Shown piece by piece: positions 1 to 11,438 of a DNA stretch of 64,000 nucleotides. Every line of letters begins with the position of its first letter. Positions within the stretch are counted from its first letter, which is position 1. The notes beneath the pieces were generated by a model. The model saw only the letters and a program-made list of their open reading frames with translations. It did no database searches and was not told the origin of the DNA. A program made the position numbers and the translations under genes. The stretch comes from Poa pratensis (Eukaryota > Streptophyta > Magnoliopsida > Poales > Poaceae), in contig CAMZMU010000041.1 of the NCBI GenBank assembly GCA_947311845.1, positions 113,142,573-113,206,572 of the forward strand. The letters are read 5' to 3'.

Positions 1-1942
1 ATCCTAAAAATAAACGGCGATGTCCATTAGCTAGCTGGCGATGAGGGAGCTCGGAGAAACAAGAATGGCGGGGAATGGGCGTCTGTACAGCTCGCGAGCT
101 TGCTCGAGGTTCGGCGGCCGGGGATGAAGAAGACGAAGATGCTCTGCTCGATTCGAGGCTTCCCGCGTCGATTCCCTGGGCGAGGAGGGAGAGGACGACG
201 AGGCGGAGGCGGCTGCACGCTTCGATCTGCCCGGGGAGGTCTCAAGCGCCGGCGATGCGCGACGGCATCATGTCTAGGGTTCGGCCGCAGTGAGGAGCAG
301 AGAGAAGTGGGGAGAGAGCGAGAGGGGACAAGTGAGGACGGGGAGGCAGAGGAGCGGTGTGGGGTGCTTCTTATCCTCTTCGATGGGCAGGAGACGCGCG
401 GGGAGGGGGGGGGGTCCGGGCGGGCGACGCACGGGAGGACGACAACGGCGACGCGCACGGGCTGCTACAGAAGACGATGACGCTTTTGCCGATAACCCCT
501 GGACTTCTTTTTCCTTTTACATTTAAGTCCTTTTCTGTTTTGTTTTAAAACCAGAAGCGTTTTAGGGAATTGTTTGGGGTATTTAAACATTTTACAAAAA
601 TCTGAGAAAATTCATGTAGCCTCCCATATACATGTAGAAGCTACACAAAAATTGGATTTTGAAAATAAAATGTTTTGAACCACATTGGTTCATAGGGTTT
701 GAATAAATTATTTTTGGTAAAACTAAATTAACATTTCTTTAATATTTTAGAACAAGTGATAAAATATTGTTTTGAACTTTTGGAACTTCCTTGACAATTA
801 CGGCAACTTCAAATACTTTATATTTCCATAGAGAAAATATTTGTTTGAAGAAAATAGGGAGTTAAGTAGGGGGAAAATAATTTATTAAGATCATTTATTC
901 ATCATGATCTTAATTTCCTTTTCTTAAATACTTTGAGAGTTTTGTTTAAAATTGAAAAGTATGTTTACTTGAGGAGGGAGTGAGGTGGGGTTGAAATGAT
1001 TATTATTTCATCTCATTCCTATAATAAGGAAATATAATTGTTTTCATAAAATAGAGGAATAGAGATAGAGGGAAATTAAATAAGATCATTTCCCTTAATT
1101 TAGGATTTCAATTAGGTGTGAATACTTCTAGAGGGTTTGTTTTTATTCAAGTCACATACCAAATTTGTTGTCAAGTGTGTCTTATTCTAGTATTAAGCAC
1201 AACTGAGGAATTACCCTCACAAGCAACAAACACCACGAGATCAACAGTGACATACACAAAGGATCAACAACACAATAACATCAACAACACAATCAAGACC
1301 ACACAATTCAAACCACAAGAATAAATCACACCACCATTTCCATAGTCAACAATACTATCTTATAAAAATGATCACACTTAATTATGGCAAGATGATGTTT
1401 AGAACTATCTCAACTTCACCTTGATACTTTTGGAAAGGGTTTTGAGCAAGGCAAAATATGTGGGGTAATATATTTCCCACTTGTGTTCATTTTTAAAAGG
1501 GAAGTGATAATCAAAGTTTATAAATGGGAGTTGCATACAAATGCAAAATATCAAGTTTAAAAGATAGATAGGAGATAGCATATAGATCTCCATATTTTTG
1601 GGAACACATAGCTTTGGAAATACCTTTACTTTCTCAAATAGTGGGTATTAGTTTTGGTTGTTGCCAAACCAAATATCATTGAAATGGAGTTGGCCAAAAT
1701 AAGAATGGAAAAGATACAAAGAATATTTTTCTTGTCATAACATGATCACCAAAGTTAAATATATTTTTATATTGGTTGGGTCTTATATTTACTAGTCAAA
1801 CAACATGTCACACAAGATTCAACACAGCAACAGGATGGAAAACACAATCATCAGTGAAACATTTCAAAAAGTTTTTGTTGGTTCTGAATTTTGGGTCTTG
1901 TGAAACTAAGTTTTTCTTAGTTTACAAATTTGGGATGTGACA
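1..1942 (-). mobile_element. LTR of a retrotransposon, partial (outer end at 1942, other end outside window)
   Basis: Read on the minus strand from 1942 the sequence opens TGTCACATCCCAAATTTG, a usual start for a class of grass Ty3 LTRs. It continues as AT-rich sequence and becomes strongly GC-rich below about 480, as grass LTRs often do near the transcribed leader. The other terminus lies left of the window, so a solo LTR cannot be told from a full element. The open frames at 27-480 overlap one another on both strands in this GC-rich stretch and match no domain I recognise, so no gene is called. It appears inserted in, or next to, the internal region of element A. The boundary rests on the TG start motif only; no target duplication can be tested. 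Confidence 0.5.
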
Positions 1943-1975
1943 CTCTACCTCTCTCTCTTTTTTTATTTTATTTTT

Positions 1976-2118
1976 TCTTGTCTAGTTTACTTTTGTCTGG
2001 TTTACTTTTGTCTAGCTTACTTTTGTCTAGTTTATTTGTGCTTAGTTTATTTCTGTTAGTATTGTTTTGTTTTGTTTACTTTTGTTTAGTTTATTTTTTG
2101 TTTTGTTTTGTTTTGTTT
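1976..2118. repeat. T-rich minisatellite
   Basis: A unit of about 16-17 bp resembling TTTTGTCTAGTTTAC is repeated with drift across this stretch, then decays to TTTTGT runs. It lies just upstream of the internal ORF of element A. The reading frame open through it encodes only Leu/Phe/Ser-rich low-complexity sequence and is not called as a gene. Confidence 0.6.
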
Positions 2119-2178
2119 TTCTTATAAATTCGAAAATCCATAAAAATTTGAAAAACCAAAAAATTAAAAACTGTTGTT

Positions 2179-3530
2179 ATGGAAGAACCCACAACCTATA
2201 TGGAGCTTATGGAATTATATATGAAGTATAGAGAATCAAAAAGGGTGAAGTCATGAGTGCTGTGTTAGAAAAGTTGAATACAATTGCTAAAATCTTGCTT
2301 AAACGCCATGATATAAACTGTTGCTCTAAACAGGATACTAAACATCTTAAATTCCAATGTGGCTTTAGTGAAGAAGTTTTAATTGTGAACTATCATTGGA
2401 ATAACTATATTCATCTTGGGTTCGAAGAAGTAGAACAATTTGTTTTATTTATGGGAGCCTCTGAGATAGAATCTTTCATGGCTAAAAATTATGAAACTTG
2501 TATTGCTTGTAAGGACCTTAAAGATTATGTCTCTTCTATCCTTGATTATTGCATAGAACATTACAGCAATAATCCTTATATCATTGATTATAAAGAGAGA
2601 CTCATTAATGCACAAGAATGCACTCACAATTTGCAGGAACCTGTGGAAGAAGAAATTGCTGAACCTGAAAGCTCATTAGATGAAAAAGAGGAGGAGAGTG
2701 ATGAACAAAAGGAGGAAGAATGGATTAGCTACCCATGCCTACCTTCTAATGAGAGTAACTCTTCATCTCTTACATTATTTGATTGCCCTCCATGCTTACC
2801 AAGGAGGATGAATGTTATGTTCCTGTTGATTCTCTTGAAATTTTTCCTATGAGTAAAACTTGTGAGAATAATTATGCTACTGTTATATATGATAATCCAT
2901 GCTATTTTGATAAATCTTATGATAATCCTTTATTTGTGGCTGATATCGAAATGCATGGTACTAAAGAGTTTTGCTTAGAAAATGTTTATGATAAAGCTCT
3001 AGATGATGGTCCTATGTTACTTGATAATATTAATGTGTACTAATGAAAATGGGATTGGAGAAGTCTTGACTTTATCTAGGCGTCCCATATATGTTGAGAG
3101 TGATCAATCATCTTGTTATAAAATTGTTACATGTGGGTTCGAAATTTTAATCCCACTATTTGTGAGCTTGATAAAAATATGTGTTTGTAGATCATGAAAA
3201 GCATGCTTTATGTGATAGTTATATTGTTGAGTTTATTCATGATGCTACTGAAAATTATTATGAGAGAGGAAAATATGGTTGTAGAAATTTTCATGGTACT
3301 AAAACACCTCTCTATATGCTGAAACTTTTGAAGTTACTCTTGTTTTATCTTCCTATGCTTGTCACTTTGTTCTTATGAATTTATTTGTGTACAAGTTTCC
3401 TATGCATAGGAAGTGGGTTAGACTTAAATGTGTTTTGAATTTGCTTCTTGATGCTCCTTTTGCTTCATTTTCTATTTTCATGAGAGCATCATTAAAACTA
3501 TCAAGCCTAGCTAAAAGGCATTAAAGAAAA
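2179..3530 (+). pseudogene. Internal ORF of element A, broken (no known domain)
   Basis: A short leader ORF at 2179 (starting MEEPTTYMELM) overlaps an ATG at 2253 (MSAVLEKLNTIAKILLKRH). The latter opens a hydrophilic, Asp/Glu/Asn/Tyr-rich protein frame with an acidic patch at about residues 130-160. A frameshift near 2795-2800 moves the coding sense to another frame (KEDECYVPVDSLEIFPM, then repeated YDNPCYF/YDNPLF motifs). Further breaks follow near 3045 and 3190 before a tail ending around 3530. I recognise this style of protein from non-coding-like parts of grass LTR elements but assign no function: there is no zinc knuckle, protease, reverse transcriptase or integrase motif. It may be a gag-like or accessory frame. 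Base composition is AT-rich, unlike elements C to F. Confidence 0.5.
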
Positions 3531-6278
3531 GCGCTCTTGGGAGACAACCCATGTTTTATTTCTGTAATTTTTCTTTGCTTTTTGAGTCAAGGAGCTTGCT
3601 TACTTCTGTAACAACTCCTTTGTATCTTTATTTTATTGCATTGTTGTGCCAAGAAGAGCCTTTAATGATTAGATGATGCTAGATTTGGATTTCTGCGCAG
3701 GGACAGATTTTTAGCTGTCACGAATTTGAGCTTTTTCCAGAAAAATGAAAAATTCTAAAAAAATCACGCATCTTATATATGTACGCATCTTTCATTAACT
3801 TCACTTTTTCCGATTTGAGCAACGGAAGTACCTCGAAAAAATTCGTCTTTACTGGCTGTTCTGTTTTGACAGATTCTGTCTCTGTTTTTTGCATTGTCTC
3901 TTGTGGACTTTAAGTAGGCTTTCTAGACGTGGAGGGCTGTAGCTAATGTTTTATTGAGTATTGCAATGTGTCACAACAGAACCAAAGTGGATTAATGTTT
4001 TTGAGTACTAACCCCTCTAATGAAGTTTATGAGAAGTTTGGTGTGGCAGAAGTTTTCAAGGGTCAAGAGGAAGGATGATATTGTGATCAAGAAGAGTGAA
4101 GAGCCTAAGCTTGGGGATGCCCCCGTGGGTCACCCAAGCATATTTCAAGAAGACTCAAGCATCTAAGCTTGGGGATGCCCAAGGCATCCCCTTCTTCATC
4201 ATCAACTTATCAGGTCATCTCTAGTGAAACTATATTTTAATTCGGTCACATCATATGTGCTGTTCTTGGAGCGTCTTTGTGTTTAGTTTGTTAGTTTTAT
4301 TCTCTGATCATATCAATGTCGGATCCTATCTATCTTGTTTGGGAGAGAGACACGCTCCGCTTTTTCATTTGAATACTCCTATTCTTCACTTATATTTTGA
4401 GTATTCATTTTCGCACTGTTTAGCTTCTAGCTCTTGGTTTTCATGTATCTCTTGTTCAGAGCTATTAGTTATTTTATAGAAAGTACTCTCTTGCTTCACT
4501 TATATTTATTTGGAGAGTTGCTTGGTTGATGTGTTGGTCAGAAATTTTTGCATGTGGTAGTGGTATAATGAAAAACTTGCATAATCTTGTAGATCATTGA
4601 ACTTTGATAATCTGATTCTTTGCAAACGTTTTGAGGTATTTAGATGGTAAAGCTTGCTGGTTAATTAAGTTAAAATCATTAGTGGATTGTTGTCTTTAAG
4701 CTTGTACCGTACTACAAACTCTAAAATTGTTGAAGGTGTAGTTGGACTTGATAGCTTTCCATGTCTGAAAGTTCATGTATAACTAAGTTGTGCTGAAGGT
4801 CGAGGGATCTAACGGGGTACTTGTGCCGCCGTGAACGGCCCTTCTTGGAGTGAATTTTAATCATGCTCTTAATGTTGAACCTGCTAGTTGTTTGCAATAA
4901 ACTTGTGAGTTCTTTTTGACTAATGTTAAGCTACGGTTTTTGGCACTTCCACCATCCAAATTTGCTAGCCTCTTCGGTGCTGTGCATTGCCTTCTGCTCA
5001 CATTGAGAGTTGTGCATACTTCGCCGGTACATCCAACCCCGTGGGAGGACTTCCTCTTGTTCTCCTACACATAAGCCTATACATCTTCCTCAAAACAACC
5101 ACCATACCTACCTACCACAGCATTTCCATAGCTGTTCCGAGATATATTGCCATGCAACTTCCATTTACATTACATGACTTGTTGTCATTTATCACTTATA
5201 TATTGCTTTGCATGATTCTATACAGCTGATGTGTGGTTTACCCATGTTACGCTAGATCATTGCATATCCTGCTACACTGGCAGAGGCATACAGTTTCATA
5301 CATCATGTTTGTTCATTATGAGTTATATGTACCAAAAAGTGTGTTGTCATATTAGAATGTTGCCCCTGAAAGTGAAAAGTGCTATGTGGCCATCGAAAAG
5401 AGAAACAGAAAAAGAAAAAAAATAGAAAAAAGGAAAAAAAAAAGAATAAAGAAAAAGGGGGCAACATTACTATCCTTTATCCACACTTGTGCTCATGTTA
5501 TAGCACCTGCAGTATTCATAGTCATCATTTGTGCTCATGTTTAGCACCTATACTCCATGTGAGAGAGTTTTCATGTTCTACTAGTATAACTATGTGGGGA
5601 ATTTACACTATAGAACTTGGGTTGTATATTCCAATGATGAGCTTCCTCAAAAGTGCTCTAGGTCTTCATGAGCAACCAAGTTGGATGCACCCCCACTAGT
5701 TCCATTGGAGAGCTTTCATACACATATAGCTCTATGTGCATCCGTTGCATGGCAATCACTACTCCTTACATAGCTTCGATTATAAGACTTCCTCTTGTCT
5801 AATGATCACTTATAGCTTTGTGAGACTTTCTTCCATTGGCCTTCCAAACCCCCATTAATGTTCTCTTTGCCATAACATCCTGGTGCCAATACCAAATGCT
5901 TGCGCTCACCGGTTGAGTAGACTTCGAAACAGTTGATTCATGACGTTCATGTTTATGTTTACTTGGCTGAATCCTTCTATGTTATGAAAATTTGCTTGAT
6001 GCTTGGATTGAAGGATAGAACTTCTACGCTGGATACTTAAACCATCTTTAATGAACCTTGTACGGTTTCATGTCTTTAAAGCGATAGTTCATGAAAACTT
6101 TTAGCTTGTTTGACTCTTGCTTTATTATCTCTTATATCAACTATAGACATTTGCTTTGAATGATTTGATCTCAGCTCACATGCCTTACATTATTATTGGA
6201 TCAAGATTATGTTGGTAGCATGTCACTTCAGAAATTATTTTCTTTTTATCGTTTACCTACTCGAGGACGAGTAGGAAC
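3531..6278 (+). other. Non-coding internal region of element A
   Basis: No coding frame with recognisable content is seen here. The stretch begins with AAAGAAAAGCGCTCTTGGGA, a string I associate with the 3' untranslated part of this kind of grass element. It contains two copies of the polypurine-tract-like sequence TAAGCTTGGGGATGC (4106-4120 and 4164-4178) and an A-rich stretch at about 5395-5460. Short ORFs here are treated as chance. Confidence 0.55.
4106..4191 (+). repeat. Two polypurine-tract-like copies with a perfect hairpin
   Basis: TAAGCTTGGGGATGC occurs at 4106-4120 and 4164-4178, identical to the sequence directly before the 3' LTR (6279-6293). The second copy is part of a perfect palindrome at 4171-4191: a 9-bp stem GGGGATGCC/GGCATCCCC with a 3-nt loop CAA. 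Confidence 0.75.
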
Positions 6279-6293
6279 TAAGCTTGGGGATGC
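6279..6293 (+). promoter_or_regulatory. Polypurine tract region of element A
   Basis: TAAGCTTGGGGATGC lies one base before the 3' LTR. In LTR retrotransposons the purine-rich sequence at this place primes plus-strand DNA synthesis. It supports plus-strand orientation for element A. Confidence 0.65.
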
Positions 6294-6294
6294 T

Positions 6295-7816
6295 TGATAC
6301 GTCTCCAACGTATCTATAATTTCTGATGTTTCATGCTTGTTTTATGTATCATTGTCACATGTTTTATATGCATTATATATCATTATTATACATTTTCTGG
6401 GACTAACCTATTAACAAGATGCCACAGTGCCAGTTCCTGTTTTCTGCTGTTTTTGGTTCCAGAAAAGCTGTTCGGGCAATATTCTCGGAATTCGACGAAA
6501 CAAAAGCCAAACCTCCTATTTTTCCGAGGGACACACGGAGCCAGAAGGGCAAGCCAGGGGGAGGCCCACGGCCTCCAAACCACAGGCGGCGCGGGACGGG
6601 GCGCGCCGCCAGGTGGTGGCCCACTCGGGACTCCACCGACGTTGCCCCTTCGCCTATTTAGTCACCCCGACGCGAAAACCCTAAATATATATCTAATACT
6701 CCAGAAAGACTTCCGCAGCGCCGCCGCCATCGCGAGACCTCGTTTCGGGGGTCAGAAGTTCCTGTTCTGGCACCCTGCCGGGACGGGGATTGACCCCCGG
6801 AGCCATCTCCATCGACTCCACCGCCTCCACTTCGACTCCATGATGGTTTGTGAGTAGTTCCCCCATGGACTACGGGTTCTTGGCTGTAGCTAGTTGGTAC
6901 TCTCTCTCCCATGTACTTCAATACAATGATCTCATGAGCTGCCTTACATGATTGAGATCCATATGATGTAATTGGTGTTGTGTTTGTTGGGATCCGATGA
7001 ATTGTTACATTATGATCAGATTGTTCATCATATTATCATACTATTGTTTATTTAAGATCTTGCATGCTCTCCGGTACTTGTGGTTACCCTGATCAAGTAG
7101 TTGCTTGTATCTCCAAGAGGGAGTATTTATGCTAGATAGTTGGGTTCAGCCTCTATTTAACCTGGGATAGTGACAGCAAGTTCTAAGGTTGTAGATGTGT
7201 TGTTGCCACTAGGGGTAAAACAGCAATGCTTTGTCTAAGGATGAATGTGTTGTTTACATTATGCACAATACTTAATGCAATAATCTGTTGTTTGCAACTT
7301 AATACTGGAAGGGGTGCGGATGCTAACCGGAAGGTGGATTATTTAGGCACAGATGCATGCTGGATAGCGGTCTGTGTACCTTGTCGTAATGCCCAATTAA
7401 ATACTACAGTAAACTTTATCTTATCATAAGCATGCATTGTCATGCCCTTACAATTATCAATTGCCCAACTGTAATTTGTTCACCCAACACCTGTTATTTG
7501 TTTGGAGAGTTACCACTAGTGTAGATAGCTGGGAACCCCGGTCCATTTGTCATCATCATTGCTCCTGTCAACATGTCATTAAGTAGTATCAACTATTTTC
7601 TGGTGCCATTGCCTCTGTGTTACTGTTACTATTGCTCTCATATTACTGCTGCTTTCACATCACCCCTGTTACTAGTGCTTTTCCAGGTGCAGCTGAATTG
7701 ACAACTCAGTTGTTAAGGCTTATAAGTATTCTTTGTCTCCCCTTGTGTCGAATCAATAAATTTGGGTTTTACTTCCCTCGAAGACTGTTGCGATCCCCTA
7801 TACTTGTGGGTTATCA
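6295..7816 (+). repeat. 3' LTR of element A (1522 bp)
   Basis: The sequence starts TGATACGTCTCCAACG and ends ACTTGTGGGTTATCA, with matching TGATA/TATCA ends. It holds a GC-rich part (about 6540-6850) between AT-rich flanks, usual for long grass LTRs. The partner LTR is outside the window. Overlapping ORFs on both strands at 6333-6921 are chance frames in the GC-rich part. Confidence 0.75.
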
Positions 7817-7825
7817 GATACCAAT

Positions 7826-9411
7826 TGAATGGACACGGATGTCGCCTAGAGGGGGTGAATAGGCGATTAAAAATCTTTACGGTTTAGGCTTGAATAAATG
7901 CGGAATAAAACTAGCGTTTAATTTATCAAACACGAAACCTAAACAAGCTAGGTTTACCTATGTGCACCAACAACTTATGCTAAACAAGATAAGCAAATAT
8001 GTGATAGCAAGATATATTACTTCAAGCTCGATGGCTATCACAAAGTAAATTGCATAAGTAAGAAGCTCGGGTATAGAAAAACCGAGGCAATTGGAGATGA
8101 TGATTTATCCCAAAGTTTACTTCCCAATGGAAGCTATGTCTCCGTTGGAGCGGTGCGGAGTCACAAAGTGATCCCGAATAGCCGTCAAATGGCACACCGT
8201 AATCTCCTTCGTGCCTCTACCAATGTAGAGTACCACGAACCACTATGGGACACTCGAGGGTGGTCACCGAACCCGTACAAGCATGAGGCACACTCCACAA
8301 CTTAATTGGAGGCTCCCACCGAATTCCCGCGGCTCCCAAAGCCACAAGAAACATAAGGTTGAGGCACACTCCACAACTCAATTGGAGGCTCTCAACTAAT
8401 CCCGGGAGCCACCAAAACACCGAGATCTACAAGGACCGTCTAGGGCACCCCAAGTACCCTAGAGGACAAGCTCTAGGGCACCCCAAGTACCCAAGAGTAA
8501 CAAGCTACTCAACTTCACTTACCACGTATCACTGTGGAGAACTCAAACCGATGCAACCGATGCAATGGGTAAGAACACAAGAAGTGCTCAAGTCCTTCTC
8601 TCTCAAATCCCATCAAAGCAACTAATGCTTATGGGGGGAGAAGAGAGGAAGAACAAGGAAGAACACAAAATCCCTCCAAGATCTAGATCCAAAAGCTTCC
8701 ACTCACTTAGAGGAGAGATTGATTGGTGGATTGGTAGATCTAGATCTCCTCTCTAATTGGAGGCAAGAATCATGGAGGAATAGAGAGAAAGCAAAGCTTC
8801 AAAGGGTCAACAATGGAGGTCAAAACCATGCTCAAGAGTTAGGGAACTGTTGGGGAAGAAGGCCCCATTTTATAGGTCCCAAAAATCCGACCGTTTGGGC
8901 CAGATTCGTGCCGTTCGGAATGAATCGGGATTTGGCTCGAAATTCCGAGTGACTCGGAATAATCCAGGTGTCTACCAACTGGTTCCGGAGGGTAGACAGT
9001 ACCGAAAGAGCCAAAACCCGGAATCAGTCCGGAATGAGTTCGGAATTCCGACCCGCTCGGAATCCGTTCGGAATTTTTCGAGTGGTTCGGAATTCCGGAA
9101 ACACACGGACGAGAAACGCGACATCTTATGCATACGAACTCCGTTTTTGATGTTCTTGGGCTCGTTAGAATCACCACGATGAGCCCGACAAGATCAGGCA
9201 TAGAAAAATCATAGTCCAGCATGGGTGGATAAAACCAAATGTAGAGAGGTAAAACCTTTCTATAAAGAAACAACCGGTAAAATCTCCAACATCAACAACG
9301 CAATAAGTTTTTCATATGAAATCCGTTTTTGATAAACTTGAGCTTGTTATGAAGATCACAACAAGTTCCAAAACCCCACATAGAGAAAATCCAAATAAGA
9401 ACCAAGAAAGA
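7826..9411 (-). mobile_element. LTR-like unit B, left segment
   Basis: The left edge TGAATGGACACGG and the right edge of the other segment (CCCTTTCA, ending 22309) form a TG...CA pair with partly matching ends. Read on the minus strand the unit would start TGAAAGGGCATGG and end CCATTCA. It contains about 250 bp rich in GGAATTCCGG-like strings near 8880-9110. No coding domain was found. The unit is interrupted at 9411 by element C; the two segments together would be about 2.57 kb, fitting a solo LTR. Flanking bases (CCAAT left, AGTAT right) do not match, so the ends or the solo-LTR reading may be wrong. Confidence 0.4.
9407..9411. repeat. Left target-site duplication AAAGA of element C
   Basis: AAAGA directly precedes the left LTR of element C and recurs at 21322-21326 directly after the right LTR. 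A 5-bp duplication is what Ty3 integrases make, so the insertion boundaries are fixed. Confidence 0.85.
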
Positions 9412-10382
9412 TGTCGTGGTGGTGTCACGGCAGATGCCATAGGATGGCTTAAGTGGGGGCTCGCTAGGACGTTGGGGGATCCGTGGAGGGTGTGCGCACT
9501 CAAGAAGCACGCATGAAGAACCACGAAGAACGCGCAAGAACAAGCAAAACCAAGAACAACCAAAGCACACCAAGATGTACCCTGCTTCGGGGCCCTCTTG
9601 CGGAGGTAACACCCCTACTGCAGTACTAGCCTACTCTCTTTATATCTCAATGATGACAAGTACAAAGTGCTCCTTGAGCTGTATGAAGCAACAATGGTGA
9701 GAACTCTAGGAGGAAGATGGAGCAAGGGGGAAATGAGGCTTCTTCTCCATCCTCTCTCGTCTCCCTCGCCCTGGAGGATGTGCTGGTCTATTATACACCA
9801 ACCGGATTACCATCATGCCCCTGGCCGGAGATGATAATGGCATGGACAAGAGGAACAGGACAAGCTTTGGCTACTGTCACTCAGTCCAGCTCATTGTCAG
9901 TCCAACGGCAGGTCTATCTTTTCCTCTTTGAGCTTAAGACATCGTAGCCCACCGGAGCCTAGGCCACTGCCCTTTCCCGAATTGGCCGAGTCAGCGCCTA
10001 GGGCCTAGCGACCCAGAAAACCCGTGGTCGACCTGGCTATCTTCTAAACCTCGGGAGGAGGCCTGCAGGACCCGTGAACTTACTGACATTACTCGGCCTT
10101 TGTGAATTTCTGACATTGCCTTATGCCAGATCCTTCCTGACCAACCCGGCTAAGTTAAGCCGGAATTCCTTCCTCTGATCCGGCGAGCCTTTGCCGGATC
10201 CCCTTCGGTCTCTCCCTGTACTCTAGCATGATTGAGAGCTAACGGACTCTCCCAAGTTATCCGGCCCAAATGATCCGGTCCAAGGGATCTGGCCCAAGAG
10301 ATCCGGCTTGACCTTGATCCGGCCCACTCTTTTCAGCCCTTTACACCATCTCTTTGCCCTACTCGGGGGCAGCCCCCCGATA
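9412..10382 (-). repeat. 3' LTR of element C (left copy, 971 bp)
   Basis: It is homologous to 20336-21321 over its full length; both contain the strings TGTCACGGCAGATGCCATAG and CCCTGCTTCGGGGCCC. The inner edge reads CCCCCCGATA where the other copy has CCCCCCAACA, so it is slightly diverged. A minus-strand TATA-like site (ATATAAAG; plus 9638-9645) lies near the conserved hairpin motif at 9573-9622. Confidence 0.85.
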
Positions 10383-10400
10383 GTAGTCCCCGAAGCTGGT
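10383..10400 (-). promoter_or_regulatory. Polypurine tract region of element C
   Basis: On the minus strand CTTCGGGGACTACTA runs up to the 3' LTR edge at 10382. It corresponds in position to TTGGGGGCTA before the 3' LTRs of E and F. The core GGGGACT is echoed in the intron array at 13699-13944. Confidence 0.55.
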
Positions 10401-10793
10401 GCGGTCCTACAGCCTTGGCTGAAGGGCCGTAGTAGCTTAAATACAAACGCCATTAACCGAATCCCATATTACACAATCATGTCTCAGGATTTCCCGGGAC
10501 ACTTGGCAGGGAATCTCTGCGCAAAGCCCCGTAATTTGGGTCTTTGATTTGACAAACCACTGACAGCACATTATCCGGATCCACAGGTACTTGAGTGCAT
10601 TTGACTAAATGACCCCGCCTCCTCGGTTTCTTCGTTGACCAGCGCACCCGATCCGGCGCGACCGCTTCCAATTCCGCAACCCTCCTTGTGCTTAAAAGCA
10701 CGGCCACAATTACGACCACAGAGTTTCAAGCCACACTTGATCTGGCCATGCCCCGAAAACCACGCGCTAGTGCGCCAGTTATCTGCGAGCGGC

Positions 10794-10801
10794 TATAAAT
10801 A
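10794..10801 (+). promoter_or_regulatory. TATA box for the antisense gene of element C
   Basis: GCGGCTATAAATAGGGG is a strong plant TATA context on the plus strand, opposite to the element's own transcription. It is followed by a CT-rich leader (about 10815-10860), a likely 5'-UTR exon ending at a strong donor (CCGTAAGT, GT at 11002), and an acceptor TTTCTTGCAG ending at 11425, just before the ATG at 11439. The same GGCTATAAATA string lies at the same relative place in element F (58528-58535, minus). Confidence 0.7.
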
Positions 10802-11438
10802 GGGGTGCGGGGTTCCTCTTCTTCTTCCCCGCACTTCCCACTCCAAGAACTCCATCCGTGCCATTGACGCCGCTGCGATCTCGCCTTTGCGACTTCGCCG
10901 CGCCGGAGACCTCGACAACGCCGGAGAAAACTCGCCGAGCCGCGCACCGCGCCCTGCACCGCCGTTTCTTCACCGAGCTTCTTCCTCGCCGCATCATAAC
11001 CGTAAGTTCCTTTTCTTCCGGCCATGGCGACCTCGAGCAAGTTCATATCCCGCTGGGAACTTGCGCCTGTTTCTTGTAGATTCACTCGTGTACGAGTCCA
11101 TTGTCACCTTAGTGCATTCCCTAGATCTCCTTTCCAGGTTTTGCACTAGATTGCCCTAGTTTGGCTTGCCACCGTTGAGCAGTTCCACCATATTTTTACT
11201 CGGGATTTCCTCTCTATTTTACTGTGCGGTAGATCTTGCGTAACCCTAGATTCTCACGAAAAGGTGTTTTTACTAGCCGAATTACTTTTCCGATTGACTA
11301 GACAACTTTATCCGGGATAGCTTCTACCGAATCGCTTTACACCTGATTCGGTTACACCTTATCCGATTTCTTCTGGACTTAGAGATTCCGAATCTCCTAA
11401 CTCGGCTATCTCCGATTTCTTGCAGGACTGATTCGGAT

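Larger units (their letters stand above)
1943..7816 (+). mobile_element. LTR retrotransposon A, 3' part (internal region plus 3' LTR)
   Basis: The right end is well defined: a purine-rich tract (6279-6293) precedes an LTR starting TGATACGTCTCC at 6295 and ending GGGTTATCA at 7816. The terminal inverted repeat is TGATA/TATCA and the next five bases (GATAC, 7817-7821) are a candidate target duplication. The internal region holds a broken ORF (2179-3530) and about 2.7 kb without coding signal. No reverse transcriptase or integrase is visible, and the 5' LTR is not in the window. LTRs of this TGATACGTCTCCAACG type are common in Triticeae and relatives; I think of Sabrina/WHAM-like Ty3 families but cannot confirm the name. 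Confidence 0.7.

Noticed and set aside
27..480. Overlapping open frames on both strands at the window start
   Set aside because: All lie in a GC-rich LTR segment, overlap each other, are Arg/Pro/Ser-rich and match no domain.
1930..2127. Hydrophobic Leu/Phe/Ser-rich 65-aa frame resembling a membrane peptide
   Set aside because: It translates a T-rich minisatellite; composition alone explains it.
6333..6921. Frames inside the 3' LTR of element A
   Set aside because: GC-rich LTR sequence, overlapping on both strands, not conserved in style with any gag or host protein.
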